Shown here: piece after piece, positions 1 to 8,311 of the stretch
Position numbering within the stretch: the first letter of the stretch is position 1
Layout: the number at the start of each line of letters is the position of its first letter
Assembly (NCBI GenBank): GCA_963700895.1
Contig: CAVOZI010000014.1
Span: 62,001-126,000, forward strand
Reading direction: 5' to 3'
DNA: 64,000 nt
Source of the DNA: Anderseniella sp963700895
GTDB taxonomy: Bacteria; Pseudomonadota; Alphaproteobacteria; Rhizobiales; Aestuariivirgaceae
Notes under the pieces: generated by a model
The model's input: only the letters and a program-made list of their open reading frames with translations
Database searches by the model: none
What the model was told of the DNA's origin: nothing
Position numbers and translations under genes: made by a program

Positions 1-168
1 GGTTTCGCTCTTTCCCGAGAATGTCTCCTGTTGCACCAAAAGCAGACCTCACCGCCGCTGCAAAAAGAGGCTTCTACACGGGCAATTCCTTGTTGAACCT
101 GTGCGATGGGTACTACAACCACCTGAAAGACAACTTCGCTCAAAATTCCACGTGTACACGAGTGGTTT
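1..168. other. Element sequence without a confident gene
   Basis: No reading frame here looks like a real protein: the longest open frames have no recognisable domain or ribosome binding site and run against the direction of the neighbouring genes. The one structure seen is a palindrome CGTGTACACG at 151-160, inside a partly symmetric 18-base stretch (148-165). The same core recurs at 3406-3419. Confidence 0.5.
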
Positions 169-414
169 TCAGACTGGCGGCCTGGCATCCGGTCTGGCCC
201 AGACCTTTGACGAGGTCGGGGAGTTCCGGAAGCCGCACCGGGTACAGCGGAGGCGATCAGCGACATTGGGCACAGGCAACCCGTCTGGCAACTTGATGCT
301 GTTTGGATCGACGTACTCATGCCGGTTGCAATTCATGCAGCCGATCTCCAGTGCTTTGCCGTGGCGGCGGAGGTCACCCATCGTGACGGGGGCAGGGTCA
401 TGGAAATCAGACAT
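169..414 (-). CDS. Small zinc-ribbon protein
   Basis: An 81-residue protein. Seen: two CxxC knuckles (CMNC and CTRC) about 35 residues apart, the usual spacing for a structural zinc ribbon. Small proteins of this layout are frequent on alphaproteobacterial prophages and islands and have no assigned role. The start at 414 (MSDFHDP) is preferred over the ATG at 450 because the conserved-looking part begins there; the choice is not decisive. It is the last gene of the leftward element module, separated from the primase-helicase gene by a large hairpin. DNA or RNA binding is an inference from the fold only. Confidence 0.5.
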   Translation of the reverse strand: MSDFHDPAPVTMGDLRRHGKALEIGCMNCNRHEYVDPNSIKLPDGLPVPNVADRLRCTRCGFRNSPTSSKVWARPDARPPV

Positions 415-473
415 GATGACCATGTTGGCAGAGGATCGGAGCCACCTCAATCAGCACACCGACCCCATGCTCA

Positions 474-546
474 AAAACCGGTTAAACTGGTAAAAACCTC
501 AAGGCAGCAGGGCCAGGGGGAGGTTTTTGAGGGTTTAACCGGTTTT
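474..546. repeat. Long imperfect inverted repeat (hairpin)
   Basis: Two 27-base arms (474-500 and 520-546) match at 23 of 27 positions around a 19-base loop. The outer part of each arm is AAAACCGGTTAAAC and the inner part is AAAAACCTC. It lies just downstream of the stop of the primase-helicase gene on the minus strand, where the transcript would end in a T run. It could be a terminator, but the arms are long and AT-rich for one, so a replication-origin or recombination structure of the element is also possible. Confidence 0.6.
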
Positions 547-577
547 CTCGCACTGGGTCGGGGTTCGAGTTACCCGG

Positions 578-3116
578 TCATGCGGCGTTCTCGAAGGCAC
601 CCAAAATAGCCGGGTTCACCTGGTAACGCTTGCTAGGGCGCCCACCCTGCGGACCAGAAGACAGGGCAATTCGTCGGATAATGTCAGCCTCCTCCAGGAT
701 CGACGTCGCCTTGTCCACCTCCTTGGCCGATTTCAGCCCCTTCCGGTTCAGCTTGTAGACGTCGCTGGAGGAGAACTCGCTCCAGCCACGCTCCCGGATA
801 AGCCTCACCAGGGATCGGGCTGCTTTCTCTTCCTCACTCTCAGAGGCTTCCGCATATGCCCGCTTTGCCATTGGCAGAATGTACCGCTCCATCAGCAAGA
901 CGGCCCGGCCGAAGCGATCGGCATCTATACCTGCAGGCTCGGGTCCGCTGCCACAAGCCCACTCCATGTAGGCCAGGACCAGCGACAACCGGGCTGCGGT
1001 TCCCGGCAACTTGCCAATGAACGAGCACAGCAAGCCATCCGCCTGGCTTTCCCATTCACGAACCCTCATCCGCAAGTCATCCATCAATGACTTTGCGCCC
1101 TCATCGAACAGCACCCTGCCGTAGACGCTGCCTCCGTCCCCGGACGGGATCATGTTCAGCTTCAGGAGTTGCCGGATGGAGCGGCGGATGAAGATTTCAT
1201 CCAGCCCGGTTCGAGGCCTTTTCATCGGCGCCGGGTTCGGCCAGATGGGCATCAGCCTTGCCGTCAGCCCGTCATCGTCCTGGCTGAGCAGCTCCTTCAG
1301 CCGGTCGGGCTGGATACCGCCGGTGACGCCGACGCTGAGATGCTGGACATAGACCGGTTCGCGGTTGATGCGCTGCTGGGTGTAGCTGCGACCACCATAG
1401 GCTTCCAGCCAGAACGGCCGGTCCGAGCCACCACCGGAATAGCGCGTCATCGACTGGAGCCAGCCCGACATCTCGTCACGGAACAGCAGCACACCCTTCG
1501 GCTGCCTGGACAGGATGAGGGCCAGTTTCTCGATGGTGGCATCGGTCACCGACAGGCTGGGAAGGTGAGGCTCGGGACCTGGATGGGCAGCATCGGGCTT
1601 GCCCGGGGCCTCCTTGCCGGCATCAAGTGCCTTCCTGGCATCCTCTTTCCACTTCGCACCTGCAATCTTGGCCACCTCAGCCTTCTGGCGCCACTCGGCC
1701 AGTGCCTCCTCGACATCCGCCCGCAGTTCACCCTCCACCTGCTTGAGAGGAGACAGGACGGCATCCATCGCAGGTGACTTGCTGCTCGACGGAAGCCCGA
1801 TCAGCATCGACCACAGCACCGGTGGTTCACACCACCCGTCCCATGGCGACACCCAGCGGGCATTTCCGATAAGGCTCGCAAAAACCGTGAAAACCGTGAA
1901 AACCACGTAGTCAGGCGGTGCAGCCTTGCAGTCGGCGGCATCCCGGACCCATTTCGCCCACGCCGGGCTGAAGACCTCGTCCAGAGGAAGGTGCGGCGGT
2001 GGCGGCAGTTCTGCGTTGAGAAAGCGCCAGTTCGGTTCAGGCCATTCGGCACTGGCGTTGGCGATGAACTCTTTCGGGTTCCGTTCGCCCTTCCTCGCCA
2101 GGTGTGCCGCAACCACGGTTTCAATGTCGGGCAGCTTCGTGCCGTCCTTGAGTTTCAAGTCGCCCTTGGAGAACCGGTCGATGGTGGATTTTATCTCCCG
2201 CTCGAACTCGTCTTGCCGACGTCCGGGCCGGGTGAAATCAACCTTGCGCTCGTACTGGGGCCATGCAGCCTCCATGATATCCGGGACAGTCGGCTCGCAG
2301 CCATTCTCGCCAACCCACTCGATGAAGTGTGCAAGGATCGTCTTCAGCATGTAAGTCCGGCGGCCATCGATGACCTTGTCCTTCATGCCGAAGCCGTTGG
2401 CACTCCAGGTGACACCGTCATCATCGACGATGACCTGGACCTGCTGCTGTGGGGCGCTCGGGCGCGGTGCAAACACCCTGGAAAAGGCATCGAGGCTCAC
2501 CGGCGTGTCACTGATGTGCTGCACCTGGGTCAGTTCGGTCTGCCGGCCTTCCTTGATCGGCCAGGCAATGGACCCGCCCAACCGCATGATGCGGCCGGGG
2601 TTGCGAACAGTTACATCGCCACCCAACACATCCGCCATGGAGCGCAGCAAGGTCTGCGAGTTCCTCGGGGTCCGTGATAGGCTCCGCGAGCAGCCACCAC
2701 AGTTGCGCCCGGATGTGGGGGTGGGTTCCAGTTACCACTGCGAACGTCGGCTTCAGGTCGCCATATATCGGCGATGCCTTCTCCGCCACGCCGGCATCGT
2801 CCAGGTCGACGTACACAGCGGTCAGGGCGTAGAAGTCGTCGTCAGTACTGCGGCGGATCGGCGAGCAATCCGGCTTACGCAAGGCGGCGCCGACGTAGAC
2901 ATTGCACTGCGGGCGGGAGTTCAGTTCCACTGCCCGGGTAACCAGCGCATCGATGTCGTCGATGTCAAAGTAGTCGGCAAAACGGGCCGCACCTTTATCA
3001 TCGGTCCAGGCCAGTTCGATCTTGCCGTCGGCATATTCGGAGTGGTTGCAGAACAGGTGGCGGAGATGTGCCTTCATTGCCTCGGCATCAGGCTTCAAGT
3101 TGGTGTGGGCATTCAT
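578..3116 (-). CDS. Element primase-helicase with DUF3987-type domain (frameshifted as read)
   Basis: About 845 residues if one frame break is repaired. The N-terminal part (start 3116, MNAHTNLKP) resembles the primase-polymerase domain of phage and plasmid replication proteins (YVDLDDA, then GGDVTVRNP and MRLGGS). The C-terminal 690 residues match the DUF3987 family, including a Walker-A-like GLPSSSKS segment. The frame breaks at the AA pair 2649-2650: removing one base joins EELADL to LRSMADVLGGD, the continuation expected for the family. The start overlaps the upstream stop as ATGA and has a GGAGG site, so translation is coupled. The role inferred is autonomous replication of the integrated element. 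The break may be a sequencing error, a real mutation or, less likely, programmed frameshifting. Confidence 0.7.
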
Positions 3117-3298
3117 TTGCAGCCCTCCTTCGATCCAAGGCCGGACAGGTCGGCAATGACGCAAGCCAGCTGCTCCGACACACCAAGCTGCTTGCGCAAC
3201 TTGCCGGTCGCCGGGTTGGGGCGCTTCAGGTCCCGCACGCGGGCAGCAGTCCAGAGCGGAAGCTCGTTGATAAATTGGGGGTGATGAGGTATTTTCAT
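3113..3298 (-). CDS. Small hypothetical protein of the element operon
   Basis: A 61-residue basic protein without a recognised domain. The start at 3298 (MKIPHHPQF) is chosen because AAGGAG sits 8-9 bases upstream and the codon follows the preceding gene's stop by one base. Longer versions beginning at 3373 or 3487 would overlap that gene deeply. Its own stop overlaps the primase start (ATGA), so it is translationally coupled on both sides. Position between the small Cys protein and the primase suggests a replication accessory or regulatory role, which is only an inference. Confidence 0.5.
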   Translation of the reverse strand: MKIPHHPQFINELPLWTAARVRDLKRPNPATGKLRKQLGVSEQLACVIADLSGLGSKEGCK

Positions 3299-3299
3299 C

Positions 3300-3587
3300 T
3301 CACCGATCTCCTTCAGATTTCGCAGTTTGGGTGGGTTGGTCATGGCTTGGGTCGTTGGCGCGACCTGAGCCATTTTCTTTAAAGGCTCCTTCTTGCTGAT
3401 TTTCGCCCGTGTACACGGGAGATTTCGCGAAGCCACGGCTTCGAGACGGGTTCGGGTCCACTCCGAGCCGGTATGGGTGCAAAGCACACGTGTAGACAGT
3501 GCAGAGCTTGATCTCGCGAGACTGATAGCAGGTACAGTCGAGGCACTTCTCGCGGATGGCGCGCAGGATTTGGGCCTTAGTCGTCAT
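3300..3587 (-). CDS. Small cysteine-rich element protein
   Basis: A 95-residue protein starting MTTKAQILRAIREKC at 3587, with GAGGGTGA upstream. The first half carries four cysteines in the order CLDC, then C-x5-C (residues about 15-33), followed by HPYRLGVDPNPSR. This is the pattern of a widespread small phage/island family of unknown function, in which the cysteines probably bind zinc. The C-terminal half is polar and looks disordered. It is the second gene of the operon led by the AlpA-like gene. A 14-base palindrome, CCCGTGTACACGGG, lies inside its coding sequence at 3406-3419. Confidence 0.6.
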   Translation of the reverse strand: MTTKAQILRAIREKCLDCTCYQSREIKLCTVYTCALHPYRLGVDPNPSRSRGFAKSPVYTGENQQEGAFKENGSGRANDPSHDQPTQTAKSEGDR

Positions 3588-3594
3588 GGCCAGA

Positions 3595-3810
3595 TCACCC
3601 TCGGGCATCATTGTACTGGGAAGTGGAACTGAACTGATTAGCAACGACCCAGCTGTTGATGTCGGCGGGGCGATAGACAACACGGCGTCCAAGCTTTGAG
3701 TAGGCAGGGCCTCTGCCGGACAGCCGCATTTTTGCCAGCGTGCTCATTGACAAACCGAGCCATTGAGCAACTTGCTCGGCGCTAAGAACAATCGGAGATT
3801 CAGTAGACAT
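3595..3810 (-). CDS. AlpA/excisionase-like helix-turn-helix protein
   Basis: A 71-residue protein (MSTESPIVLS). It shows the MerR/AlpA-type winged-helix pattern used by excisionases and prophage activators: a helix AEQVAQWLGLSMSTLAKMR, the turn GPAYSKLGRRVVYR, then a short ADINSWV helix. The start at 3810 has GAAGGTGATGG upstream. As first gene of the leftward operon near the attachment site, it probably serves as recombination directionality factor or activator of the replication genes. The family assignment is firm; the specific role is inferred. Confidence 0.75.
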   Translation of the reverse strand: MSTESPIVLSAEQVAQWLGLSMSTLAKMRLSGRGPAYSKLGRRVVYRPADINSWVVANQFSSTSQYNDARG

Positions 3811-3903
3811 TGGTCCATCACCTTCGTTGCGCCGGACAACCCCGGCAGGTGAGTGGACGTTAAAGACTGTGGAGTGGGTCAAGAATGTTAAAACCGGACT
3901 TTC

Positions 3904-4710
3904 CTAGTCGTCGGTTTTCGCATCTCGGCCCTTTGAGCAAACTGCCCGGATTGTCGCTTCCCATGACTCTTCAGGAATGTCATCACCGGCAGATAACCAG
4001 CAAGCCTCGACAAACTCAGCGAATAAGGTATTTGGACCAGCAGGTGCTGGGCGACCCGTGAAAAGCCACCAAGTATGAGCCAAGGAAGAGACAAACTCGT
4101 GCTTCCATTCAATACGCGGTTTGCCGCCTTGAATAGGGGACAGCTTGTCCAATTTCTCCCAAGCCCACCCCTCGATCTCAGTGATACGCTTCAGGGCCAT
4201 TCCCAAGAATGCTTCGGCTTCAGTTGATGCGATGTAGCGGCGTGCTGTTTCCTCTGGCGAGCAGCCACTTGTAAAAGATGGAAAAGCGCCAAGACTATCG
4301 CCCGAACCATCGAGAAAGGTCATAACTGCTTTCTTCAGATCGATCACATGGCTAATGAATGAGTCCGTGTCATCAAGCTCATACTGGCGGTAGGCTGGAT
4401 CAGCCCCAGCAACACGTTGGAATGCGTAGCTCAAGTGGTCTCTAACTAACTTATGCGGTCCGCCATTAATCGATATGATTGAACTTTCAAGACTTTTGGG
4501 ATCTCTTGGACGTAGCATTGGCGGCGTTGTACGTTCGGCCAATCGAATAATAACGGCGTCAACCGGGAGCCAATGTCCATCATTCGGTGACGGAATGCGG
4601 TCATCATCCAAATTATAAGCTAGCTCTTTGAGACGTTCGCTTTTAGCGTAAAACATCTCAAAATGCTCAGAGAACGGAACCCTGCCTCGACTATTGTGTC
4701 TCTCTTTCAT
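3904..4710 (-). CDS. Unrecognised element gene
   Basis: A 268-residue protein that I do not recognise. It is soluble-looking, with no signal peptide or membrane segment, rich in Trp in its C-terminal third (GWAWEKL, HTWWLF), and ends in a basic tail. Base composition is visibly more AT-rich than in the chromosomal genes right of 5150, and codon use differs, consistent with horizontal acquisition. The ATG at 4710 (MKERHNSRG) is taken as start because a longer TTG-initiated frame would run into the integrase remnant. No strong ribosome binding site is visible. The position is where integrases and cargo genes normally sit, so it may be cargo. Confidence 0.55.
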   Translation of the reverse strand: MKERHNSRGRVPFSEHFEMFYAKSERLKELAYNLDDDRIPSPNDGHWLPVDAVIIRLAERTTPPMLRPRDPKSLESSIISINGGPHKLVRDHLSYAFQRVAGADPAYRQYELDDTDSFISHVIDLKKAVMTFLDGSGDSLGAFPSFTSGCSPEETARRYIASTEAEAFLGMALKRITEIEGWAWEKLDKLSPIQGGKPRIEWKHEFVSSLAHTWWLFTGRPAPAGPNTLFAEFVEACWLSAGDDIPEESWEATIRAVCSKGRDAKTDD

Positions 4711-4759
4711 CACAACGGATGATGGCCGATTCTCAGTGCTCGAAATAGAGCGCTCGGCT

Positions 4760-4879
4760 TTAAACTGGAAGCGCGTTGGCAATACGATTTTCCAATCGAT
4801 TGCATGCTTCCTTCAGCACATCATCGTCGAGACGAGCGTATTTTAGTGTTTCGGCGCTATTGCAATGAGGTGAACAAAT
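4760..4879 (-). pseudogene. 3' remnant of a tyrosine-recombinase integrase
   Basis: This short open frame encodes about 36 recognisable residues, including HCNSAETLKYARLDDD, and ends at a stop at 4760. It matches the last helix region of phage-type integrases (normally GH-S-TT-YAHL), next to the catalytic Tyr. The frame is closed by TAA at 4880-4882 and no catalytic Arg/His boxes precede it, so nearly the whole gene is missing. It lies 160 bases from the tRNA-Leu 3' end, where an integrase belongs. The element therefore probably can no longer excise by itself. Confidence 0.6.
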
Positions 4880-4956
4880 TTAGCCACTACATCCCGCCAC
4901 ACGGAATTAAACGGCCACAGATTTGTTGAAACGAAAACAGGGTGGTCAATCACGTC

Positions 4957-4975
4957 GTGGTACCTTAGTGGTACC
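4957..4975. repeat. Tandem GTGGTACC repeats beside the att site
   Basis: GTGGTACC occurs twice in direct orientation, separated by TTA, 64 bases from the tRNA 3' end. Because GGTACC is itself palindromic, the pair also forms an inverted arrangement. Short direct repeats flanking an attachment core are typical arm-type sites for an integrase or excisionase; that function is inferred from position alone. Confidence 0.4.
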
Positions 4976-5038
4976 AAAAATTTATCAGCACGTAAAATCA
5001 ACTTCAACAAAATCAGATTTTATTGTTTATTTTCAAAT

Positions 5039-5123
5039 TGGTGCGGACGGCGGGGGTCGAACCCGCATGACCGAAGTCGAGGGATTTTAAGTCCCTTGCG
5101 TCTACCAGTTTCGCCACGTCCGC
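5039..5123 (-). tRNA. tRNA-Leu (anticodon UAA)
   Basis: An 85-base gene with the CCA end encoded. The acceptor stem pairs GCGGACG with CGTCCGC. The anticodon loop reads ACTTAAAAT inside a GGG/CCC stem, giving UAA. It has a long variable arm as expected for class II tRNA-Leu, and a T-arm GGGTTCGACCCCC. The 3' end faces the element at 1-5038, so this gene is the likely integration target. It may be transcribed from the same direction as the synthetase gene just to its right. Confidence 0.95.
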
Positions 5124-5149
5124 GGGGAACTCAATGCTCCGGGGCGAGC

Positions 5150-6706
5150 CTATAACAGGGAGTTGCGGTCTTCCACCAGTCTTTGGGCAGCGCCATAGTC
5201 CGCCTTGCCGGAGCCGAGCACCGGAATGGCCTCAACCACCAGGATGGCCTTGGGCACCCAAAGTTCGGGCACGCCCTGCTGCCTTGCGTAGGCCAGCATT
5301 TCAGCGCGCGCAGCGTTTTCCATGTCGGTGACCAGCACCACCTTCTCGCCCTTCTTGCCATCATCGACGCTGACCGCAACATGACTGTGATCGGGCCACA
5401 GCTGCGAGGCCAGCGCCTCTATGGCGCCGAGCGAGACCATCTCGCCGCCCAGCTTGGCGAAGCGCTTGGCGCGGCCCTTGATGGTGACCACGAGATCATC
5501 GTCCACCGTGACGATGTCGCCGGTGTCGTGCCAGCCGCCCGCCGGCGGGGTCAGCTTGCCGCCATCGCCGGGCAACAGGTAGCCAGCCATCACGTTGCCG
5601 CCCTTTACCGACAGGCGCCCGCCCTCGTGGATGCCCTTGACCGGCTCGAGCCGGTAATCGATGCCGTGCAGGAGCGGCCCAACGGTGCCGGGGCGGTTGG
5701 CCTCCGGCGTGTTGAGCGATATCACCGGCGAGCATTCGGTGGCGCCATACCCCTCGACGATGCGGGTGCCATGGGGTTCCCACAGGGCGCGGGTCTCGGG
5801 CTTCACCCGCTCGGCGCCGCAGACAATCATCTTCACTGACTTGAGGTCTGCCGGATCGGTAGCGCGGGCGTAGCCGGCGACGAACGTATCGGTGCCGAAC
5901 AGCAGGTCCGCGCCGGTCTCGCCGACCAGCTTCGGTATCTCGCGGTAATGCAGCGGGCTGGGATACAGGACCGTCCGGATGCCGTCGATCAGTGGCAGAA
6001 GCAGGCCGCCAGTCAGGCCGAAACAGTGAAACACGGGCAGCGGATTGAAGAAGGTCCTGAACTGGCGAAGGTCGATATGGGCGGCGATCTGGGCAATGTT
6101 GGTCAGAATGTTGTGGTGGGTCAGCACCACGCCCTTCGGCTCGCCTTCGGAGCCCGAGGTGAACAGGATGAAGGCCCGGCTGTCCGGGGTCGCGCCGCTG
6201 GACTTCGCTATGGAAGCGGCACGCAGCTTGTCCCACACCCCGCGCAACTTGGCGACCGTGCCGACGCTCTTGCGGACGTCTTCGAGATAGAGCACCTCGA
6301 CCTGCTCGCCCAGGCCCTCGACCAGGTCTTCCAGTCCGCCCTTGGCCACGAACAACCGCGAGGTGATGACCAGCTTGACCTTCGCCGTGTTGCAGGCGGA
6401 TCGGACGTTTCTGAGCCCCCAAGTAAAGTTGAGCATGGCGACCGTACGGCCATGCCACAGCAGCCCGAATATGGTAACGGCAGCGGCGTTGACGTTGGGC
6501 AGCAGAACGCCCACCGCCTCGCCCGGCGCAGTGCGGGCGGCAAACACCCGGCCCAGCACCTGCGCGCCCAGGATCAGCCGGTCATAACCGATCGGCTCGC
6601 GGTTCTGGTCTTCGAGGATGGGGGTCTTGCCGCCCATGCGGCCGGCCGTGCGCAGCAGCGCCAGCGGCAGGGTCATCTCCGGCAGTGTGGCGTCGTAGTG
6701 CGGCAT
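5150..6706 (-). CDS. AMP-forming acyl-ACP/acyl-CoA synthetase (Aas-like)
   Basis: A 518-residue ANL-superfamily enzyme that adenylates a carboxylic acid and transfers it to CoA or ACP. Seen: phosphate loop FTSGSEGEPKG (182-192), GYGATE (319-324), WHDTGD (392-397) and the C-terminal catalytic-lysine segment GSGKADY (about 503-509). The VFHCFGLTGG stretch resembles the synthetase half of Aas (acyl-ACP synthetase/2-acyl-GPE acyltransferase), but there is no acyltransferase domain. The protein is therefore a stand-alone synthetase, probably acting on medium or long fatty acids. It is cytosolic or membrane-associated and follows gpt on the same strand with a 46-base gap. Confidence 0.85.
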   Translation of the reverse strand: MPHYDATLPEMTLPLALLRTAGRMGGKTPILEDQNREPIGYDRLILGAQVLGRVFAARTAPGEAVGVLLPNVNAAAVTIFGLLWHGRTVAMLNFTWGLRNVRSACNTAKVKLVITSRLFVAKGGLEDLVEGLGEQVEVLYLEDVRKSVGTVAKLRGVWDKLRAASIAKSSGATPDSRAFILFTSGSEGEPKGVVLTHHNILTNIAQIAAHIDLRQFRTFFNPLPVFHCFGLTGGLLLPLIDGIRTVLYPSPLHYREIPKLVGETGADLLFGTDTFVAGYARATDPADLKSVKMIVCGAERVKPETRALWEPHGTRIVEGYGATECSPVISLNTPEANRPGTVGPLLHGIDYRLEPVKGIHEGGRLSVKGGNVMAGYLLPGDGGKLTPPAGGWHDTGDIVTVDDDLVVTIKGRAKRFAKLGGEMVSLGAIEALASQLWPDHSHVAVSVDDGKKGEKVVLVTDMENAARAEMLAYARQQGVPELWVPKAILVVEAIPVLGSGKADYGAAQRLVEDRNSLL

Positions 6707-6752
6707 GATCTTTCAGGTTCCCCCGTTGGCCACCCCTTGAGCCCCCATAGGC

Positions 6753-7265
6753 TCAGGCCGTGGCGCCGTTCCGGATTGGCGGTGCAAACTGCAATGTGAG
6801 GTCCCAGGGCAGGTAAATCCAGGTGTCCTGGCTGACTTCTGTAACGAACGTATCAACCAGCGGACGGCCGGAAGGTTTCGCATAGACGGTGGCAAAATGC
6901 GCATTGGGCAGCATCTCGCGCACCGCACGCGCCGTCTTGCCGGTATCGACGAGGTCATCGACGATCAGCACGCCCTTGCCGCCGTCCTTGGCCAGCTCCT
7001 GCTTGACCTCCTTCAGCACCGTCAATTCACCCTGGGTACCGTAGTCGTAGGAGGCGATACACACCGTATCGATGATCCGCAGGCCGAGCTCTCGCGCCAC
7101 GATGGCCGCCGGCACCAGCCCGCCCCGGGTGATCGCCACCACGGCATGGAAGGGTCCATGCTCGTCCAGCCGCCAGGTCAGTGCCCGGGCATCGCGGTGG
7201 AACTGCTCCCAGGATACCGGAAACGCCTTGTCGTAGCGTGGATCGACATTGCCGCCCTGAACCAT
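6753..7265 (-). CDS. gpt: Xanthine phosphoribosyltransferase
   Basis: A 170-residue purine salvage enzyme that converts xanthine or guanine plus PRPP to the nucleotide. Seen: the PRPP-binding loop VLIVDDLVDTGKTA (about 99-112) and the upstream ITRGG motif (45-49). Its length is slightly above that of E. coli Gpt. The N-terminal SWEQFHRDARAL is characteristic of xanthine-guanine PRTases rather than hypoxanthine enzymes. It lies upstream of the acyl synthetase on the same strand and is divergent from the EamA gene. Assignment to the Gpt group is confident; base preference is by family only. Confidence 0.9.
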   Translation of the reverse strand: MVQGGNVDPRYDKAFPVSWEQFHRDARALTWRLDEHGPFHAVVAITRGGLVPAAIVARELGLRIIDTVCIASYDYGTQGELTVLKEVKQELAKDGGKGVLIVDDLVDTGKTARAVREMLPNAHFATVYAKPSGRPLVDTFVTEVSQDTWIYLPWDLTLQFAPPIRNGATA

Positions 7266-7386
7266 TCCGGTATTCCTCCCAACCGCTGCACCGGGCAGCT
7301 ATTTGCACCAACACTGCGCGCCACGCAATGCCGCCCTGCTTTGGACACATGTGGCGCAATGGGGCGAACTGCCATAAAGGAGGATC

Positions 7387-8310
7387 ATGAGCCCATTGTT
7401 GCAAGCGCCCGCTCCCATTGCCGCGCCCGCCGTACGCGGCGGGTTGCTGATGTCGATGGCGATGCTGTGCTTCGTGCTCAACGACACGGTGGCCAAGTCA
7501 CTCGGAGGGACCATAAACGTCGGCCAGTTCATTGCCGTGCGCGGGGCCTTCGCCAGTATCATCATCGCGTTGCTGGTGGTGGCCATGGGCAAGGCGGCCT
7601 ACATCCCCAAGGGCCTGTCGCGCCCCGTGCTGTCACGCACCTTCTTCGACGTGATCTCGACCTTTCTGTTCATCATCTCGCTGTTCCACATGCCGCTGCC
7701 CAACATCACCGCCATCCTGCAGGCGGTGCCACTGGTGGTGACGGTCATGGCCGCCGCCTTTCTCGGCGAGGCCGTGGGCTGGAAGCGGCTCAGCGCCATC
7801 CTGGCCGGGTTCGCCGGCGTGCTGATGATCGTCAAGCCGGGTGGCGAGGGCTTCAACGTCTATACGCTGCTGGCCATTGCCTGCGTGTTCACGGTTGCCA
7901 TCCGCGACCTCGTGACCCGCAAGCTGGACGGGTCCACGCCGTCGATCATCGTCGCCTTCACCAATGCGGTGTGCGTCATGCTGGGCGGGGCCGTGTGGAT
8001 GCTGTTCGACGGTTTCGAGCCAATTGCGCCGGCCACGCTGGGGCTGATCTTCGTCGGCTCGATATTCCTGGTCGGCGGCTACCTGCTCACCGTCATGGCA
8101 CTGCGCGACACCGAGGTGGCCCATACCGCGCCGTTCCGCTATACGCTCATCGTCTATGCGCTGATCCTCGGGTACGTGGTGTTTGGCGACGTGCCCGACG
8201 CCTGGTCGCTGATCGGGATCGTGCTCATCGTCGGCTCGGGGCTGTTTACGCTGTACCGCGAGCATCGGCTGAAGAAGCGGCTGGGGTTCGGGCCACGGCT
8301 GGTGCGCTGA
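7387..8310 (+). CDS. EamA-family (DMT) transporter
   Basis: A 307-residue integral membrane protein with two EamA repeats of about five helices each (roughly residues 20-145 and 160-290). The gene starts at 7387 with a near-perfect AAAGGAGG site. DMT transporters export or import small metabolites such as amino acids or nucleotides; the substrate cannot be read from the sequence. It is followed after one base by the MOSC gene, so the two are probably one transcript, and it is divergent from gpt. Confidence 0.88.
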   Translation: MSPLLQAPAPIAAPAVRGGLLMSMAMLCFVLNDTVAKSLGGTINVGQFIAVRGAFASIIIALLVVAMGKAAYIPKGLSRPVLSRTFFDVISTFLFIISLFHMPLPNITAILQAVPLVVTVMAAAFLGEAVGWKRLSAILAGFAGVLMIVKPGGEGFNVYTLLAIACVFTVAIRDLVTRKLDGSTPSIIVAFTNAVCVMLGGAVWMLFDGFEPIAPATLGLIFVGSIFLVGGYLLTVMALRDTEVAHTAPFRYTLIVYALILGYVVFGDVPDAWSLIGIVLIVGSGLFTLYREHRLKKRLGFGPRLVR

Positions 8311-8311
8311 G

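Noticed and set aside
21..296. Possible small rightward gene at the window start
   Set aside because: No recognisable protein, no ribosome binding site, and it overlaps the better-supported zinc-ribbon gene on the other strand.
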